A stretch of DNA of 64,000 nucleotides from SHZL01 sp963708905 (lineage in GTDB: Bacteria; Pseudomonadota; Gammaproteobacteria; Xanthomonadales; SZUA-36), in assembly GCA_963708905.1 (NCBI GenBank), contig CAVPUV010000068.1, positions 6,914-70,913 of the forward strand, written 5' to 3'. The translations under genes were made by a program, and so were the position numbers. Each line of letters starts with the position of its first letter. The first letter of the stretch is position 1. Below the pieces are notes generated by a model. It saw only the letters and a list, made by a program, of their open reading frames with translations, did no database searches and was not told the DNA's origin. Of the stretch, positions 50,994 through 61,104 are shown piece after piece.

Positions 50994-52298
50994 ATGGCGC
51001 ATAACCACTGGCAAACCTGTTTGACTTATCTGGAGCGAGAGCTCCCGGCTGAAGATTTCAATACCTGGATTCGCCCCTTGCAACCCAGGAGCGCAAAGGG
51101 ACAAACAGCGCTATTGGCTCCGAATGCGTATGTGCGCGATTACATTGCACTCAACCACCTGGAGCGCATCCGTGACGTTTTCGAGCATCTTGGTGCGGCT
51201 CGCGATACAGTCACGGTCGAAGTGTCTGCCAGCAGAGATCCTGCCCGCGCCGTTGGCGTCACGGCACGCAAGCAACATGATACGAGCCTCGACACACGCT
51301 ATCGTTTCAATAACTTCGTCCAAGGCAAATCCAATGAACTGGCTTTTGCCGCCACACAACAGGTAGCACAGAAACCTGGGCAGACCTACAACCCGTTGCT
51401 GCTTTATGGCGGCACCGGTCTGGGTAAAACCCACCTGCTGCACGCAGCAGGTAATCTGATCCATGAGCAAAATCGCGAGTCCCGAGTGCTGTATCTGCAC
51501 TCCGAACGTTTCGTAAGCGAAATGATTCAGGCGCTGAGGCACGACAGCATTGAGGCGTTCAAGCAACATTATCGTACGGCCGGCGCCTTACTGATTGACG
51601 ATATTCAGTTTTTTGCTGGAAAGGACCGCACCCAGGAAGAGTTCTTCCATACGTTCAATGCCTTGTTGGATAGCAAACAGCAAATCATCCTCACCTGCGA
51701 CCGTTATCCGAAAGAGGTCGTAGGCCTGGAGGCCAGGCTTCGTTCCCGTTTTGGCTGGGGCCTCACGGTCGCTATCGAACCGCCTGATTTCGAAACGCGT
51801 GTGGCGATTCTCATGAACAAAGCACAGGAACGTGGCTTGATATTGGATGAAGCGGTGGCTTTTCTGATCGCCAAGCGTATGCGCTCAAATGTGCGCGACC
51901 TGGAGGGTGCCCTGAACACCTTGTGCGCCAATGCACGTTTTTCCGGACGACCGATCACGGAAGCGTTTGCGCAAGAAGTTCTCCGCGACCTGTTATTGGT
52001 GCATGATCGCTTGATTACGCTGGAGAATACGCAAAGAACCGTGGCGGAATATTACAAGATGAAAGTTTCAGACCTGCTTTCACCACGACGCACAAGAGCC
52101 ATTGCCAGACCAAGACAAATGGCAATGGCCTTATGCAAAGAGCTTACCGAGCACAGCCTGCCCGAAATTGGTAATGCTTTTGGCGGTCGGGACCATACCA
52201 CGGTACTGCACGCTTGTCGTAGAATTGAAGAGTTATGCGCCACTGATAGCCGCCTTCGCGAAGACAAGGCCAAGTTGCTTCGTTTGCTGACTGCTTGA
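50994..52298 (+). CDS. dnaA: Chromosomal replication initiator DnaA
   Basis: This is a 434-residue initiator ATPase from the ATG at 50994 (MAHNHWQTCL), which fits the normal domain I start. A longer form from 50904 (464 residues) has a slightly better ribosome site and cannot be excluded. Domain III has Walker A GGTGLGKTHLLHAAGN, Walker B LLIDDIQFFAGK and sensor motifs. Domain IV has the DnaA-box-binding signature GNAFGGRDHTTVLHACRRI. It is upstream of dnaN with 237 bases between, which contain the likely oriC. Confidence 0.96.
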   Translation: MAHNHWQTCLTYLERELPAEDFNTWIRPLQPRSAKGQTALLAPNAYVRDYIALNHLERIRDVFEHLGAARDTVTVEVSASRDPARAVGVTARKQHDTSLDTRYRFNNFVQGKSNELAFAATQQVAQKPGQTYNPLLLYGGTGLGKTHLLHAAGNLIHEQNRESRVLYLHSERFVSEMIQALRHDSIEAFKQHYRTAGALLIDDIQFFAGKDRTQEEFFHTFNALLDSKQQIILTCDRYPKEVVGLEARLRSRFGWGLTVAIEPPDFETRVAILMNKAQERGLILDEAVAFLIAKRMRSNVRDLEGALNTLCANARFSGRPITEAFAQEVLRDLLLVHDRLITLENTQRTVAEYYKMKVSDLLSPRRTRAIARPRQMAMALCKELTEHSLPEIGNAFGGRDHTTVLHACRRIEELCATDSRLREDKAKLLRLLTA

Positions 52299-52535
52299 GT
52301 GAGTATAAGTCTGTGGCACAAATCTGAACAACTTGTGGATAAGCCGGTAAAAAAGTGGAATGCTCTGCTTATCCACAAGCTGTCAACAAAGCACAATGCT
52401 GGTTCCTGACAAGCTTATAAAGCAGTAACATATTGAAAGTTTTAGATAAATTTGGATTTAGGGCTTTATCCACAGGACCTATTACTACTACTGTTCTTAT
52501 ATATTATATAAATAATTACTAATAGGGATGCAGTC
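52299..52535. other. Probable replication origin (oriC) in the dnaA-dnaN gap
   Basis: Three exact DnaA boxes are present: 52334-52342 (reverse), 52369-52377 and 52466-52474 (forward). They are followed by a very AT-rich stretch at 52494-52525 (TTATATATTATATAAATAA), a natural unwinding element. The region has no open reading frame. The usual alternative, the rpmH-dnaA gap, keeps one DnaA box and is broken by two insertion sequences, which favours this site. Confidence 0.75.
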
Positions 52536-53639
52536 ATGAAATTCAGTATCAAGAGAGAAACTTTCCTGCAGCCATTGACCCAAGTCATCGGCGTGGTGGA
52601 GCGCAGGCAGACTTTGCCTGTTCTTGCCAACTTCCTCTTTCAGGCTCAGTCCAATGGCAAGCTTTCCATAACCGGTACGGATATGGAAGTCGAGTTGATC
52701 GCGACCGTAGAAGCCACGGTTGAACGAGAAGGCGAAGTTACCGTACCGGCGCGGAAATTGCTGGACATTGTGCGCATGCTTCCGGACAGTGTTGAGATCT
52801 CTGTCAACCTGGAGGGTGACAAGCTAACCATCTCTTCCGGCAGAAGCCGCTACACACTGGCCACCCTGCCGGCCACAGATTTCCCTGCGACCGATCAGTT
52901 CGAGACCATAGAAAACATTGAACTGAGAGAAGACAGGCTTAAAAGGCTGTTGGACAAGACCGCATTTGCCATGGCAAACCAGGATGTTAGGTATTACCTG
53001 AATGGCCTGCTGTTCGAATTCAAAGACGGCGTATTGCGCACGGTAGCAACCGATGGGCATCGCTTGGCGGTGTGCGATCTTGATGATGCTGTCAACCTTA
53101 AACAGAACCGGCAGATCATAGTTCCGCGCAAAGGAGTAATGGAGCTATCGCGCATGTTGAATGACAGCAAAGATATGGTGCGCTTGGGCTTGGGGAAAAA
53201 TCATGTGCGTTTGCAAAAAGGCACCATTGCGCTTACTTCCAAACTGATTGATGGCCGTTTCCCGGACTACCAGGCGGTCATCCCGGTCGGAACGGATCGG
53301 AAGATCGAGGTAGATAGGGGAGACTTTACTGTGGCTTTGCAGCGCGCCGCTATTCTTTCCAATGAAAAATACAAAGGCGTGCGCTTGGAAGCAGCAGGAA
53401 ATTTGTTGAAAATTATTGCTCACAATCCTCAGCACGAGGAGGCCGTGGAAGTACTGGAAGCCAAAATGAATTTTGATCAACTGGCCATCGGTTTTAACGT
53501 TTTATATCTTCTTGATGCCTTGAGCGCGATAGAGTCCGAGGAGATCAGTATGGAAATGCGTGATGCCAACAGCAGTTGCTTGATTACAGCCGCAGGCGGT
53601 GGGGACGACCGCCACGTGGTGATGCCATTGAAGCTTTAA
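52536..53639 (+). CDS. dnaN: DNA polymerase III beta sliding clamp
   Basis: This 367-residue protein has the family start MKFSIKRETFLQPLTQVIGVVERRQTLP and three topologically equal domains. The C-terminus ends HVVMPLKL, the normal MPM/L-R-L pattern that forms part of the peptide-binding pocket. The dimer encircles DNA and tethers polymerases. It follows oriC, with a GG-rich site before the ATG. Confidence 0.97.
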   Translation: MKFSIKRETFLQPLTQVIGVVERRQTLPVLANFLFQAQSNGKLSITGTDMEVELIATVEATVEREGEVTVPARKLLDIVRMLPDSVEISVNLEGDKLTISSGRSRYTLATLPATDFPATDQFETIENIELREDRLKRLLDKTAFAMANQDVRYYLNGLLFEFKDGVLRTVATDGHRLAVCDLDDAVNLKQNRQIIVPRKGVMELSRMLNDSKDMVRLGLGKNHVRLQKGTIALTSKLIDGRFPDYQAVIPVGTDRKIEVDRGDFTVALQRAAILSNEKYKGVRLEAAGNLLKIIAHNPQHEEAVEVLEAKMNFDQLAIGFNVLYLLDALSAIESEEISMEMRDANSSCLITAAGGGDDRHVVMPLKL

Positions 53640-53765
53640 CTCACCTATTGTTCAAAGCCAGGCCACGCAGCAAGCCTCGGATCCTTCATCCCATATGCAG
53701 CTTAAGAGGATGATGGTGCCAGGGCTCCTGCTTCGTTACGATCATGGCTGTGTATCAACACTTTC

Positions 53766-54827
53766 TTGCACATAGTCTCCCTTCGCATCGAAAACTTTCG
53801 CAACTTGAGAAACGTTGCAATCAAGCTGCACCCGCGGCTCAATTTTTTCTTCGGCGCTAACGGTGCAGGAAAGACCAGCTTGTTGGAGGCCTTGGTGGTG
53901 CTTTCTCGCGGGAAATCTTTTAAAACAACTCGCGCAGAGGAATTGAGCGGCAAGGAAACCGGGGCGTTCCGAATTTTTTCGGAGTCCCAGATGCACTCAG
54001 GGCGGATACATAAGCTGGGACTGGAACGAAGCGGAGCCCATTGGAAAGCCCGCAAGGATGGGCAGGATCTGTCGTTGTTGAGTACCCTGACCCGCCATTT
54101 ACCCCTGGTGCTGATGGAGCCCAACAGTCATTTACTGATCAGCGGATCGCCGGATGGCAGGCGCCGCTTTCTTGATTGGGGTGTGTTTCACGTGGAACCG
54201 GCCTTTCTGGACAAGTGGCGCCGCTATTCGCGCACGTTAAAACAACGCAACGCGGCGTTGCGTGATAGGAATGTTCGCGTGCTGGACACCCTGGATGCAT
54301 TGTCGGCCAAGTTGGGAGAGCAGCTAAATGCCTTTCGTGTAGCGTATTTTGAGCAGCTTGTCTTCGCTTTCACCGAGGAGGTTAACGCGGGTGCGTCGGA
54401 ACTAAAGGGCGTGACTCTGGAGTATCACCCTGGCTGGAAAGGAAATTCCCTGCTTGAAGCTTTAAGCAGATCACGCAAGCGGGACCTGGAACAGGGCTCT
54501 ACCAGCCAGGGGCCACATCGGGCCGATATCGTACTGACCAAAGAACAAAGGCCAATCCGCACTTTGTTGTCGCGCGGTGAGCAGAAAAGCTTCGCAGCAA
54601 GCTTGTTGTTGACACAGGCGCGGCTGTTGGCCTCCCGAGGTGAACCCCCGGTGGTTCTGCTGGATGATCTCGCCTCCGAATTTGACCGGCAACACGTCGA
54701 GTCTGTGCTCGAAAGCGCCCTAGACTGTGGGGGCCAGGTCTGGGTGAGTGGCACCGCGGCACCCACATTCACCAGAGGACATACAGCGTTTCACGTGGAA
54801 CACGGCGCGGTACGGGAACTGGTATAA
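53766..54827 (+). CDS. recF: DNA replication/repair protein RecF
   Basis: This 353-residue SMC-like ATPase loads RecA at gapped DNA with RecO and RecR. Walker A is FFFGANGAGKTSLLEAL, the signature is LLSRGEQKSFAASLLL and Walker B is VVLLDDLASEFD. No ATG precedes the conserved start, so the TTG at 53766 is used (LHIVSLRIENFRNL). It lies 126 bases after dnaN and 122 before gyrB, in the standard order. Confidence 0.94.
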   Translation: MHIVSLRIENFRNLRNVAIKLHPRLNFFFGANGAGKTSLLEALVVLSRGKSFKTTRAEELSGKETGAFRIFSESQMHSGRIHKLGLERSGAHWKARKDGQDLSLLSTLTRHLPLVLMEPNSHLLISGSPDGRRRFLDWGVFHVEPAFLDKWRRYSRTLKQRNAALRDRNVRVLDTLDALSAKLGEQLNAFRVAYFEQLVFAFTEEVNAGASELKGVTLEYHPGWKGNSLLEALSRSRKRDLEQGSTSQGPHRADIVLTKEQRPIRTLLSRGEQKSFAASLLLTQARLLASRGEPPVVLLDDLASEFDRQHVESVLESALDCGGQVWVSGTAAPTFTRGHTAFHVEHGAVRELV

Positions 54828-54949
54828 TCCGCGCTGACCTCCAAACCTTGCGCGCTGTTCCTGCCCGGCCATCTCGCGGTTGAAGAACAAACCCGGGTTA
54901 ACCCGTAACATCAATGATTTATAGGCCAAAACCAGGGGCTGGATAGAAG

Positions 54950-57352
54950 ATGACACATACAGAATACAGTTCCAAAAATATCAAGGTACTCAAGGGACTT
55001 GATGCCGTGCGTAAGCGGCCCGGCATGTATATCGGTGACACGGATGACGGCACCGGGCTGCACCACATGGTTTTCGAGGTGGTGGATAATTCAATCGATG
55101 AAACCCTTGCAGGGCATTGCGATTACATCAATGTCACCATCCACGCGGACGACGCCGTCACCGTAAAGGATAACGGGCGGGGTGTTCCGGTTGACATGCA
55201 TGCCGAAGAGGGTCGCTCGGCGGCTGAAGTCATCATGACCGTACTGCACGCCGGCGGCAAATTCGATGACAACTCCTACAAGGTTTCAGGCGGGTTGCAT
55301 GGCGTGGGTGTTTCCGTGGTCAATGCCCTGTCCGAGGAGTTGCAGTTGAGAATCCGGCGGGAAGGGCGAGTCTGGCGCCAGACCTACCACCTGGGCGTGC
55401 CGGAAGAGCCGATCAAAGCGACAGGCGATAGCGACAAAACCGGCACTGAAATATATTTTCGTCCCAGTCGCACCATCTTCAGTAACCCGGTGTTTCATTA
55501 CGATGTGTTGGCCAAACGCCTGCGGGAATTGAGCTTTCTTAACTCCGGAGTGCGCATAGAATTGCTGGATGAGAGAACCGGGAAATCAGATGTCTTTGAA
55601 TATAAAGGAGGAATCCGCTCTTTCGTTGAACATCTCGGGCGTAACAAGAACCCGTTGCATCCAACCGTGATGCATTTTTTTATCGAGTCCGGCGGCATTG
55701 TGGTAGAGGCGGCTTTGCAGTGGACGGACGCTTATCAGGAAACTGTTTTCTGTTTCACCAACAATATTCCGCAAAAAGACGGAGGCGCCCACCTGGCCGG
55801 TTTTCGTGCGGCCCTGACACGCACGATCAATCAATACATCGAAGAATCCGGCATTGCCAAACGAGACAAGGTGGCAACGTCGGGTGATGATGCGCGCGAG
55901 GGGCTCATTGCGGTGTTGTCGGTCAAGGTACCGGACCCGAAGTTTTCCTCGCAAACCAAGGACAAGCTGGTTTCCTCTGAAGTGAAGCCAGTGGTGGAAT
56001 CTGCCATCAGCAGCAGTTTGCGCGACTTTCTGATGGAGAACCCCGCTGAAGCCAAGACCATCACCGCCAAAGTGGTGGAGGCGGCGAGGGCGCGAGAAGC
56101 TGCGCGTAAAGCGCGCGAGATGACGCGCCGCAAAGGGGTGCTGGATATTGCTGGTTTACCGGGAAAACTGGCCGATTGTCAGGAAAAGGATCCGGCGCTC
56201 TCAGAGATTTTCCTGGTCGAGGGCGACTCTGCCGGCGGGTCTGCCAAGCAGGGCCGTAATCGCAAGTACCAAGCCATTTTACCACTCAAGGGTAAAATTC
56301 TGAATGTTGAAAAGGCCCGTTTTGACAAAATGCTGGCCTCAGCCGAGGTTGGCACCCTGATCACTGCATTAGGATGTGGAATTGGCCGTGATGAATTTGA
56401 TCCAGACAAATTACGTTACCACCGTATCATCATCATGACGGACGCGGATGTCGATGGCTCCCACATCCGCACGCTGTTACTTACTTTTTTCTATCGCCAG
56501 ATGCCTGAATTGATCGAGCGTGGTCACATTTATATCGGTCAACCACCTCTGTACAAAATCAAACAAGGCAAGCAGGAACAGTACCTGAAAGACGATGTAG
56601 AGTTGAATGACTATCTTTTGGCGCGGGCGCTTGATGATGCGGCCTTGCAGTTTGATCCGGAAGCGCCGCCACTCAAAGCCGCAGCGCTGGAGCAATTGAT
56701 GCGCGACTTTATGGCGGTCAGCCAGGCCAATGTGCGTCTGGCGCAACGATATGACCCGGTATTCTTGTCCCATCTCATTGATTCAGAAAGATTTCATACC
56801 GAGTGGGACGAACCCGGAATTAAGCAGTGGGCCGCACAGATGGTGGCGCGTCTCAATCTTGTGGGCCCAGCCAGCGTGCATTACGAAATTGAAGTACGCA
56901 AAGGTGAGGAGGGTTTTGATCTACATTTGCTTAAATCAACCCATGGGGTAACCCAAGCCAAGCGCATTCGCCATGATTTTTTCCTTGGGCCGGAATACCG
57001 CCTGATTGGCCGCCTGTCAGATACCCTGTTCGGCTTGGTACAGCCGGGCGCAAAGATCGTTCGTGGCAAGGCTGAGCAGGAGATTTCCAGTTTCCGCGAG
57101 GCCTATGAATGGTTAATGGCGGAAAGCCGCAAGGGCAGGACCATTCAGCGTTTTAAAGGCCTGGGGGAAATGAACCCGGAACAATTGTGGGATACCACGG
57201 TCAATCCTGAAACCCGCCGCCTGTTGCAGGTCACGATCGAAGATGCGGTGGCTGCGGATCAGATCTTTACTACCTTGATGGGCGATGAAGTAGAGCCACG
57301 CCGGGACTTCATCGAGCGCCATGCACTGGATGTGGTCAACCTCGACGTCTGA
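54950..57352 (+). CDS. gyrB: DNA gyrase subunit B
   Basis: This 800-residue GHKL ATPase subunit of gyrase starts MTHTEYSSKNIKVLKGLDAVRKRPGMYIGD. The ATP site (VDNSIDETLAGHC, GGLHGVGVSVVNALS), the TOPRIM domain (LVEGDSAGGSAKQGRN, DADVDGSHIRTLLLTFF) and the C-terminal GLGEMNPEQLWDTTV are all present, as is the extra TOPRIM insert of Gram-negative enzymes (about residues 560-730), which explains the length. Confidence 0.97.
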   Translation: MTHTEYSSKNIKVLKGLDAVRKRPGMYIGDTDDGTGLHHMVFEVVDNSIDETLAGHCDYINVTIHADDAVTVKDNGRGVPVDMHAEEGRSAAEVIMTVLHAGGKFDDNSYKVSGGLHGVGVSVVNALSEELQLRIRREGRVWRQTYHLGVPEEPIKATGDSDKTGTEIYFRPSRTIFSNPVFHYDVLAKRLRELSFLNSGVRIELLDERTGKSDVFEYKGGIRSFVEHLGRNKNPLHPTVMHFFIESGGIVVEAALQWTDAYQETVFCFTNNIPQKDGGAHLAGFRAALTRTINQYIEESGIAKRDKVATSGDDAREGLIAVLSVKVPDPKFSSQTKDKLVSSEVKPVVESAISSSLRDFLMENPAEAKTITAKVVEAARAREAARKAREMTRRKGVLDIAGLPGKLADCQEKDPALSEIFLVEGDSAGGSAKQGRNRKYQAILPLKGKILNVEKARFDKMLASAEVGTLITALGCGIGRDEFDPDKLRYHRIIIMTDADVDGSHIRTLLLTFFYRQMPELIERGHIYIGQPPLYKIKQGKQEQYLKDDVELNDYLLARALDDAALQFDPEAPPLKAAALEQLMRDFMAVSQANVRLAQRYDPVFLSHLIDSERFHTEWDEPGIKQWAAQMVARLNLVGPASVHYEIEVRKGEEGFDLHLLKSTHGVTQAKRIRHDFFLGPEYRLIGRLSDTLFGLVQPGAKIVRGKAEQEISSFREAYEWLMAESRKGRTIQRFKGLGEMNPEQLWDTTVNPETRRLLQVTIEDAVAADQIFTTLMGDEVEPRRDFIERHALDVVNLDV

Positions 57353-57399
57353 CACAGGGCTCCAGCAAAACAGGCCGATTCAGCAGGGCCGCGCGTGTG

Positions 57400-57879
57400 T
57401 CACGAGTCAAAGACTCCTGCCCCCTGGTCGTTCAATTCGTTGAGTTTGTGCACCAGATCGTGATCATGGTCCAGCAAGGTGGTCTCCAAGCCCAGTTTTT
57501 GCCCGGCCTTGATGAAATTACGTTTGGAGCTCAGCAGTACAGCATGCTCCGGCTTGATGGCGTAACGTTGCAAGATATCGCGTAGTGCGTCCTTGCGATT
57601 GCGTTTCTGCGTTAGCATTGAGCGCCGGACATAGTACACCCCATCCAATACGCCGCCTGCGTCTGAGATGCGCTTACGGATGCTGTTTGGTCCGAGAAGC
57701 GCATCATCCGGACTGCCGTGTTCGCCGGTCCATTGATCTGGTTGAGGTGCGGTCGCCAGCAAGTGGTAGCCCAGCCGCGTGAGCGCGGCGAGCAGACGGA
57801 AAGCCTTATCCCCTGAGTCGCCGCTCATCACGCTGAGGATGTCATCGCGACTGATCAATAGTAAACGAATGTTTGGCAT
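57400..57879 (-). CDS. Degenerate GmhB-like HAD-family protein, probably catalytically inactive
   Basis: This 159-residue frame follows glyS by 3 bases, the place where many Gammaproteobacteria carry gmhB (heptose bisphosphate phosphatase). Alignment by eye gives the same order of segments: LLLISRDDIL where GmhB has a DRDGVIN-type loop, a GYHLLATAPQP strand, RISDAGGVLDGVYYVRR, then HAVLLSSKRNFIKAGQKLGLETTLL. The nucleophile aspartate is replaced by Ser10 (SRD for DRD), the lysine/zinc-cysteine loop is missing, and the metal-binding GD is replaced by SS. It is therefore expected to lack phosphatase activity. A regulatory or structural role is possible; decay is the alternative, though the frame is intact. 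Confidence 0.65.
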   Translation of the reverse strand: MPNIRLLLISRDDILSVMSGDSGDKAFRLLAALTRLGYHLLATAPQPDQWTGEHGSPDDALLGPNSIRKRISDAGGVLDGVYYVRRSMLTQKRNRKDALRDILQRYAIKPEHAVLLSSKRNFIKAGQKLGLETTLLDHDHDLVHKLNELNDQGAGVFDS

Positions 57880-57882
57880 GGT

Positions 57883-59994
57883 CTATCCCAACACCGACAG
57901 ATCTGCAATCTGGTCAAATAGGGCTTTCAGCCGGAACAGCAACGCCAGGCGGTTGCGCCGTAGCCCGGCATCCTCGTCCATGACCATAACCGCCTCAAAA
58001 AAACGGTCCACACAGGGACGAAGTTGCGACAGAAGATCCAGACTGGCGACATAATTGCTCTGAGCCAATAAAGGTTCGAGGGCTTTTTCCGAGCGTACAA
58101 TATCGGCGAAAAGCCGCTTTTCCTCGGTTATAATGAGCCTATCTTCCTTAATACTGGTATTAATTTCTGATTCCGACTTACGCAGGATATTGCCTATTCG
58201 TTTGTTCGCCGCCGCCAGGCTCAAACCAGAGTCCAGACCCAGGAAGCTGGACAATGCCTGGAGCCGTGCCTGCAAGTCCGGAAACGTGACCCAGGCAGAG
58301 GACATGGCGGCAGTCACCATTTCTGAGCTGTGTCCGGCATCGCGGAAGTACTGCCTGCCGCGTTCATTGATGAACTCTCGCACCTCAGCCAACAGAACGG
58401 GATCTGCTTCAGTGCCTTGGGCAGCCAATTCGTTGGCAGCCACAGCCAGCAAAAAAGGCAGCGTGATTTCCAGCCGGGCTTCCAGCAGAATCCGCACCAA
58501 TCCCAGCGCGCACCGGCGCAAAGCAAAGGGATCTTTGTTGCCGCTGGGCCGCGAACCAGCGGCGAAGATCGCAACCAGAGTGTCAACACGGTCGGCCAGA
58601 CCGACAAGCTGTCCGGCAGCGCTCGCCGGTATGGTGTCGCCGGCGAAGCGGGGCAGGTAGTGTTGTTCGATGGCTTCGGCAATGGCGACGGACTCTCCGG
58701 AGTGAAGAGCGTAATGGCGCCCCATGGTGCCTTGCAGTTGTGGAAACTCACCCACCATTTGTGTCATCAGATCGCACTTGGCCAGACGTGCCGCGCGTTC
58801 AATGGTATTTTCATCCAGGGACATGAATTTCGCTAATTTCCGCGAAATAGCAGCTATTCTTCTGGATTTGTCACCAATAGAACCGATTTGCTTCTGGAAT
58901 ATTACGCCATCCAGGGCCGGTAAAAAACCCTCCAGGGCATGCTTCCGGTCCTGCTCCAGAAAAAAACGAGCATCCGCCAGACGCGGCCGGATCACCCGTT
59001 CAAAACCCTCCCGTACCCGTGCGACATCCGCGGAGTCAAGGTTGGCTACGGCGACAAACCGCTTACTTACCGCAGATGAGGCGGGTGCGGCTTGTATGGG
59101 AAAAAATCGCTGGTGATCCTGCATGCTGGCAACCAGGGCCTCGTGGGGCACAGAAAGAAAAGACTCATCGAAGGCGCACTCGATTGCGACCGGCCATTCA
59201 ACCAGATTGCTCACTTCGGAAAGCAATGCAGGATCGATCCGGATGGCCGGGTCTATCGCCAGCAATTGCTTGCGGATGGCCGCCTTGCGCTGGTCCTGAT
59301 CTGCCAGTACATGAGCTTTTTTCAGCACTTCGAGATAGTCGCTCGCCCCGGACAAGGCGTGTGGACCCGGCGCGTGAATACGATGACCCCATGTTTGATT
59401 ACCGGCAAGCTGTCCCAGCAGTGATCCATGAAGCACTCTGTTGCCGTGCATGACAATCAGCCAATGCACCGGCCGGACGAAACTGAATTCGTGGTGTGAC
59501 CAACGCATGGGTCTGGGAACAGGTAACTGGCGGACAGCTTGTTCCAGAATCGGGAAGATCAGTTGGTCGAGCGGCTTTCCCGCTACGCGTATCCTGGCGA
59601 CCAGCCAATCACCTTTGTCGGTCGTGAGGGTTTCAAGCTGCTGCACTTCCATGTTGACCGAGCGTGCAAAACCGAGGGCCGCAGCGCTTGGCCGGCCCTC
59701 CGGACCAAAAGCCACCGCCAGAGCAGGCCCGCGCCGTTCCTGATCCTGGTCTGGCTGCTGCAACGCTACCGAACTGAACAACAGGGCCAGTCGTCGGGGC
59801 GCCGAATAGGCGCGGCTGGTGGTTATATCAAAGCTGATGCTGTCGCGTTCCAGCCCGGCGCTTACGGCGCCAAACAATGCGTCGCGCAGCTCATCCAGGG
59901 CCTTGGGAGGCAATTCTTCGCAGCCGATTTCGACCAACAGGTGATTCGTTTTCTTCAGCGCTTTTTCCGCCACAGGCTTCAGTTCATCAGTCAT
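57883..59994 (-). CDS. glyS: Glycine-tRNA ligase beta subunit
   Basis: This 703-residue beta chain of the tetrameric bacterial GlyRS begins with LLVEIGCEELPPKALDEL. It has the central HD-like region (VANLDSADVARVREGFERVIRPRLADARFF) and the C-terminal anticodon-binding part (FFEAVMVMDEDAGLRRNRLALL). It overlaps glyQ by 8 bases. Confidence 0.96.
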   Translation of the reverse strand: MTDELKPVAEKALKKTNHLLVEIGCEELPPKALDELRDALFGAVSAGLERDSISFDITTSRAYSAPRRLALLFSSVALQQPDQDQERRGPALAVAFGPEGRPSAAALGFARSVNMEVQQLETLTTDKGDWLVARIRVAGKPLDQLIFPILEQAVRQLPVPRPMRWSHHEFSFVRPVHWLIVMHGNRVLHGSLLGQLAGNQTWGHRIHAPGPHALSGASDYLEVLKKAHVLADQDQRKAAIRKQLLAIDPAIRIDPALLSEVSNLVEWPVAIECAFDESFLSVPHEALVASMQDHQRFFPIQAAPASSAVSKRFVAVANLDSADVARVREGFERVIRPRLADARFFLEQDRKHALEGFLPALDGVIFQKQIGSIGDKSRRIAAISRKLAKFMSLDENTIERAARLAKCDLMTQMVGEFPQLQGTMGRHYALHSGESVAIAEAIEQHYLPRFAGDTIPASAAGQLVGLADRVDTLVAIFAAGSRPSGNKDPFALRRCALGLVRILLEARLEITLPFLLAVAANELAAQGTEADPVLLAEVREFINERGRQYFRDAGHSSEMVTAAMSSAWVTFPDLQARLQALSSFLGLDSGLSLAAANKRIGNILRKSESEINTSIKEDRLIITEEKRLFADIVRSEKALEPLLAQSNYVASLDLLSQLRPCVDRFFEAVMVMDEDAGLRRNRLALLFRLKALFDQIADLSVLG

Positions 59995-60880
59995 GGCGGT
60001 CGGCCTTCAGCCCCGGGAAACCAAGCGCCTCGCGCCGCTTGAAGTAACTTTCGGCGACACGGCGCGCCACGTCGCGCACGCGCAGGATGTAACGCTGGCG
60101 TTCCGTGACGGAGATCGCGTGGCGGGCATCAAGCAAATTGAACGTGTGAGAAGCTTTCAATACCTGTTCATAGGCAGGCAAGGGCAGGGCCAGTTCCACC
60201 AGCTTTTGCGCTTCGCTTTCGCAGGTGTCGAACCAGGCGAACAGGGCCGCGACATTGGCATGGTCAAAATTATAGTGTGACTGTTCTATCTCGTTTTGCA
60301 GGAACACCTCGCCATAAGTGACGGTGCGGCCACCAACGTCGGTCCACACCAGATCGAATACGCTGTCCACGCCCTGCAGGTACATCGCCAGGCGTTCGGT
60401 ACCATAGGTGATTTCACCCAGTACAGGCCGGCATTCCAGGCCGCCCGTTTGCTGGAAATAAGTGAACTGGGTCACTTCCATACCATTAAGCCAAACCTCC
60501 CAGCCCAATCCCCACGCGCCCAGAGTCGGAGATTCCCAGTTGTCCTCAACAAAACGAATATCATGCACGCAGGGGTCGATGCCCACCGCGGCAAGGGAGT
60601 CCAAATACAAGGCCTGGATGTTTTCGGGCGATGGTTTCATCACCACCTGATACTGGTAGTAGTGCTGCAGTCGATTGGGGTTTTCACCATAACGGCCATC
60701 GGTGGGCCGACGGCAAGGCTGGACATAGGCCGCGTTCCAGGGCTCCGGCCCGATCGAGCGCAGGAAGGTGGCGGGATGAAAAGTCCCGGCGCCCACCTCC
60801 AGGTCCAGGGGCTGAACCAGAACGCAACCCTGCCCGGACCAGAAATGGTCCAGCTGCTTGATAAACTGTTGAAACGTCAT
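59987..60880 (-). CDS. glyQ: Glycine-tRNA ligase alpha subunit
   Basis: This 297-residue chain starts at MTFQQFIKQLDHFWSGQGC; the open frame upstream is not conserved. It has class II aminoacylation motifs (GAGTFHPATFLRSIGPEPW, PTDGRYGENPNRLQHYYQYQV). It forms the catalytic part with GlyS. Divergent to it lies the cmoA fragment, 224 bases away. Confidence 0.96.
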   Translation of the reverse strand: MTFQQFIKQLDHFWSGQGCVLVQPLDLEVGAGTFHPATFLRSIGPEPWNAAYVQPCRRPTDGRYGENPNRLQHYYQYQVVMKPSPENIQALYLDSLAAVGIDPCVHDIRFVEDNWESPTLGAWGLGWEVWLNGMEVTQFTYFQQTGGLECRPVLGEITYGTERLAMYLQGVDSVFDLVWTDVGGRTVTYGEVFLQNEIEQSHYNFDHANVAALFAWFDTCESEAQKLVELALPLPAYEQVLKASHTFNLLDARHAISVTERQRYILRVRDVARRVAESYFKRREALGFPGLKADRHD

Positions 60881-61104
60881 GGGCATCCTTCGCACAATAT
60901 GCGGGCTAGTATAGACAATGCCCCACCCGGACAGAAGGCGGCGTATCGGCCAATCAGCCCGCACCAAGGTAATTGCACCTGGAAAATGATCTTCGCTGCG
61001 GTTGCCGGTCACGGCCAGTGGATGGGCAAACAAGGCTGAGCACCGCAAAACCTTAATGGATATATCCTGTACGTTATTATCAATCAGGGCGTGGATAACC
61101 ATCG

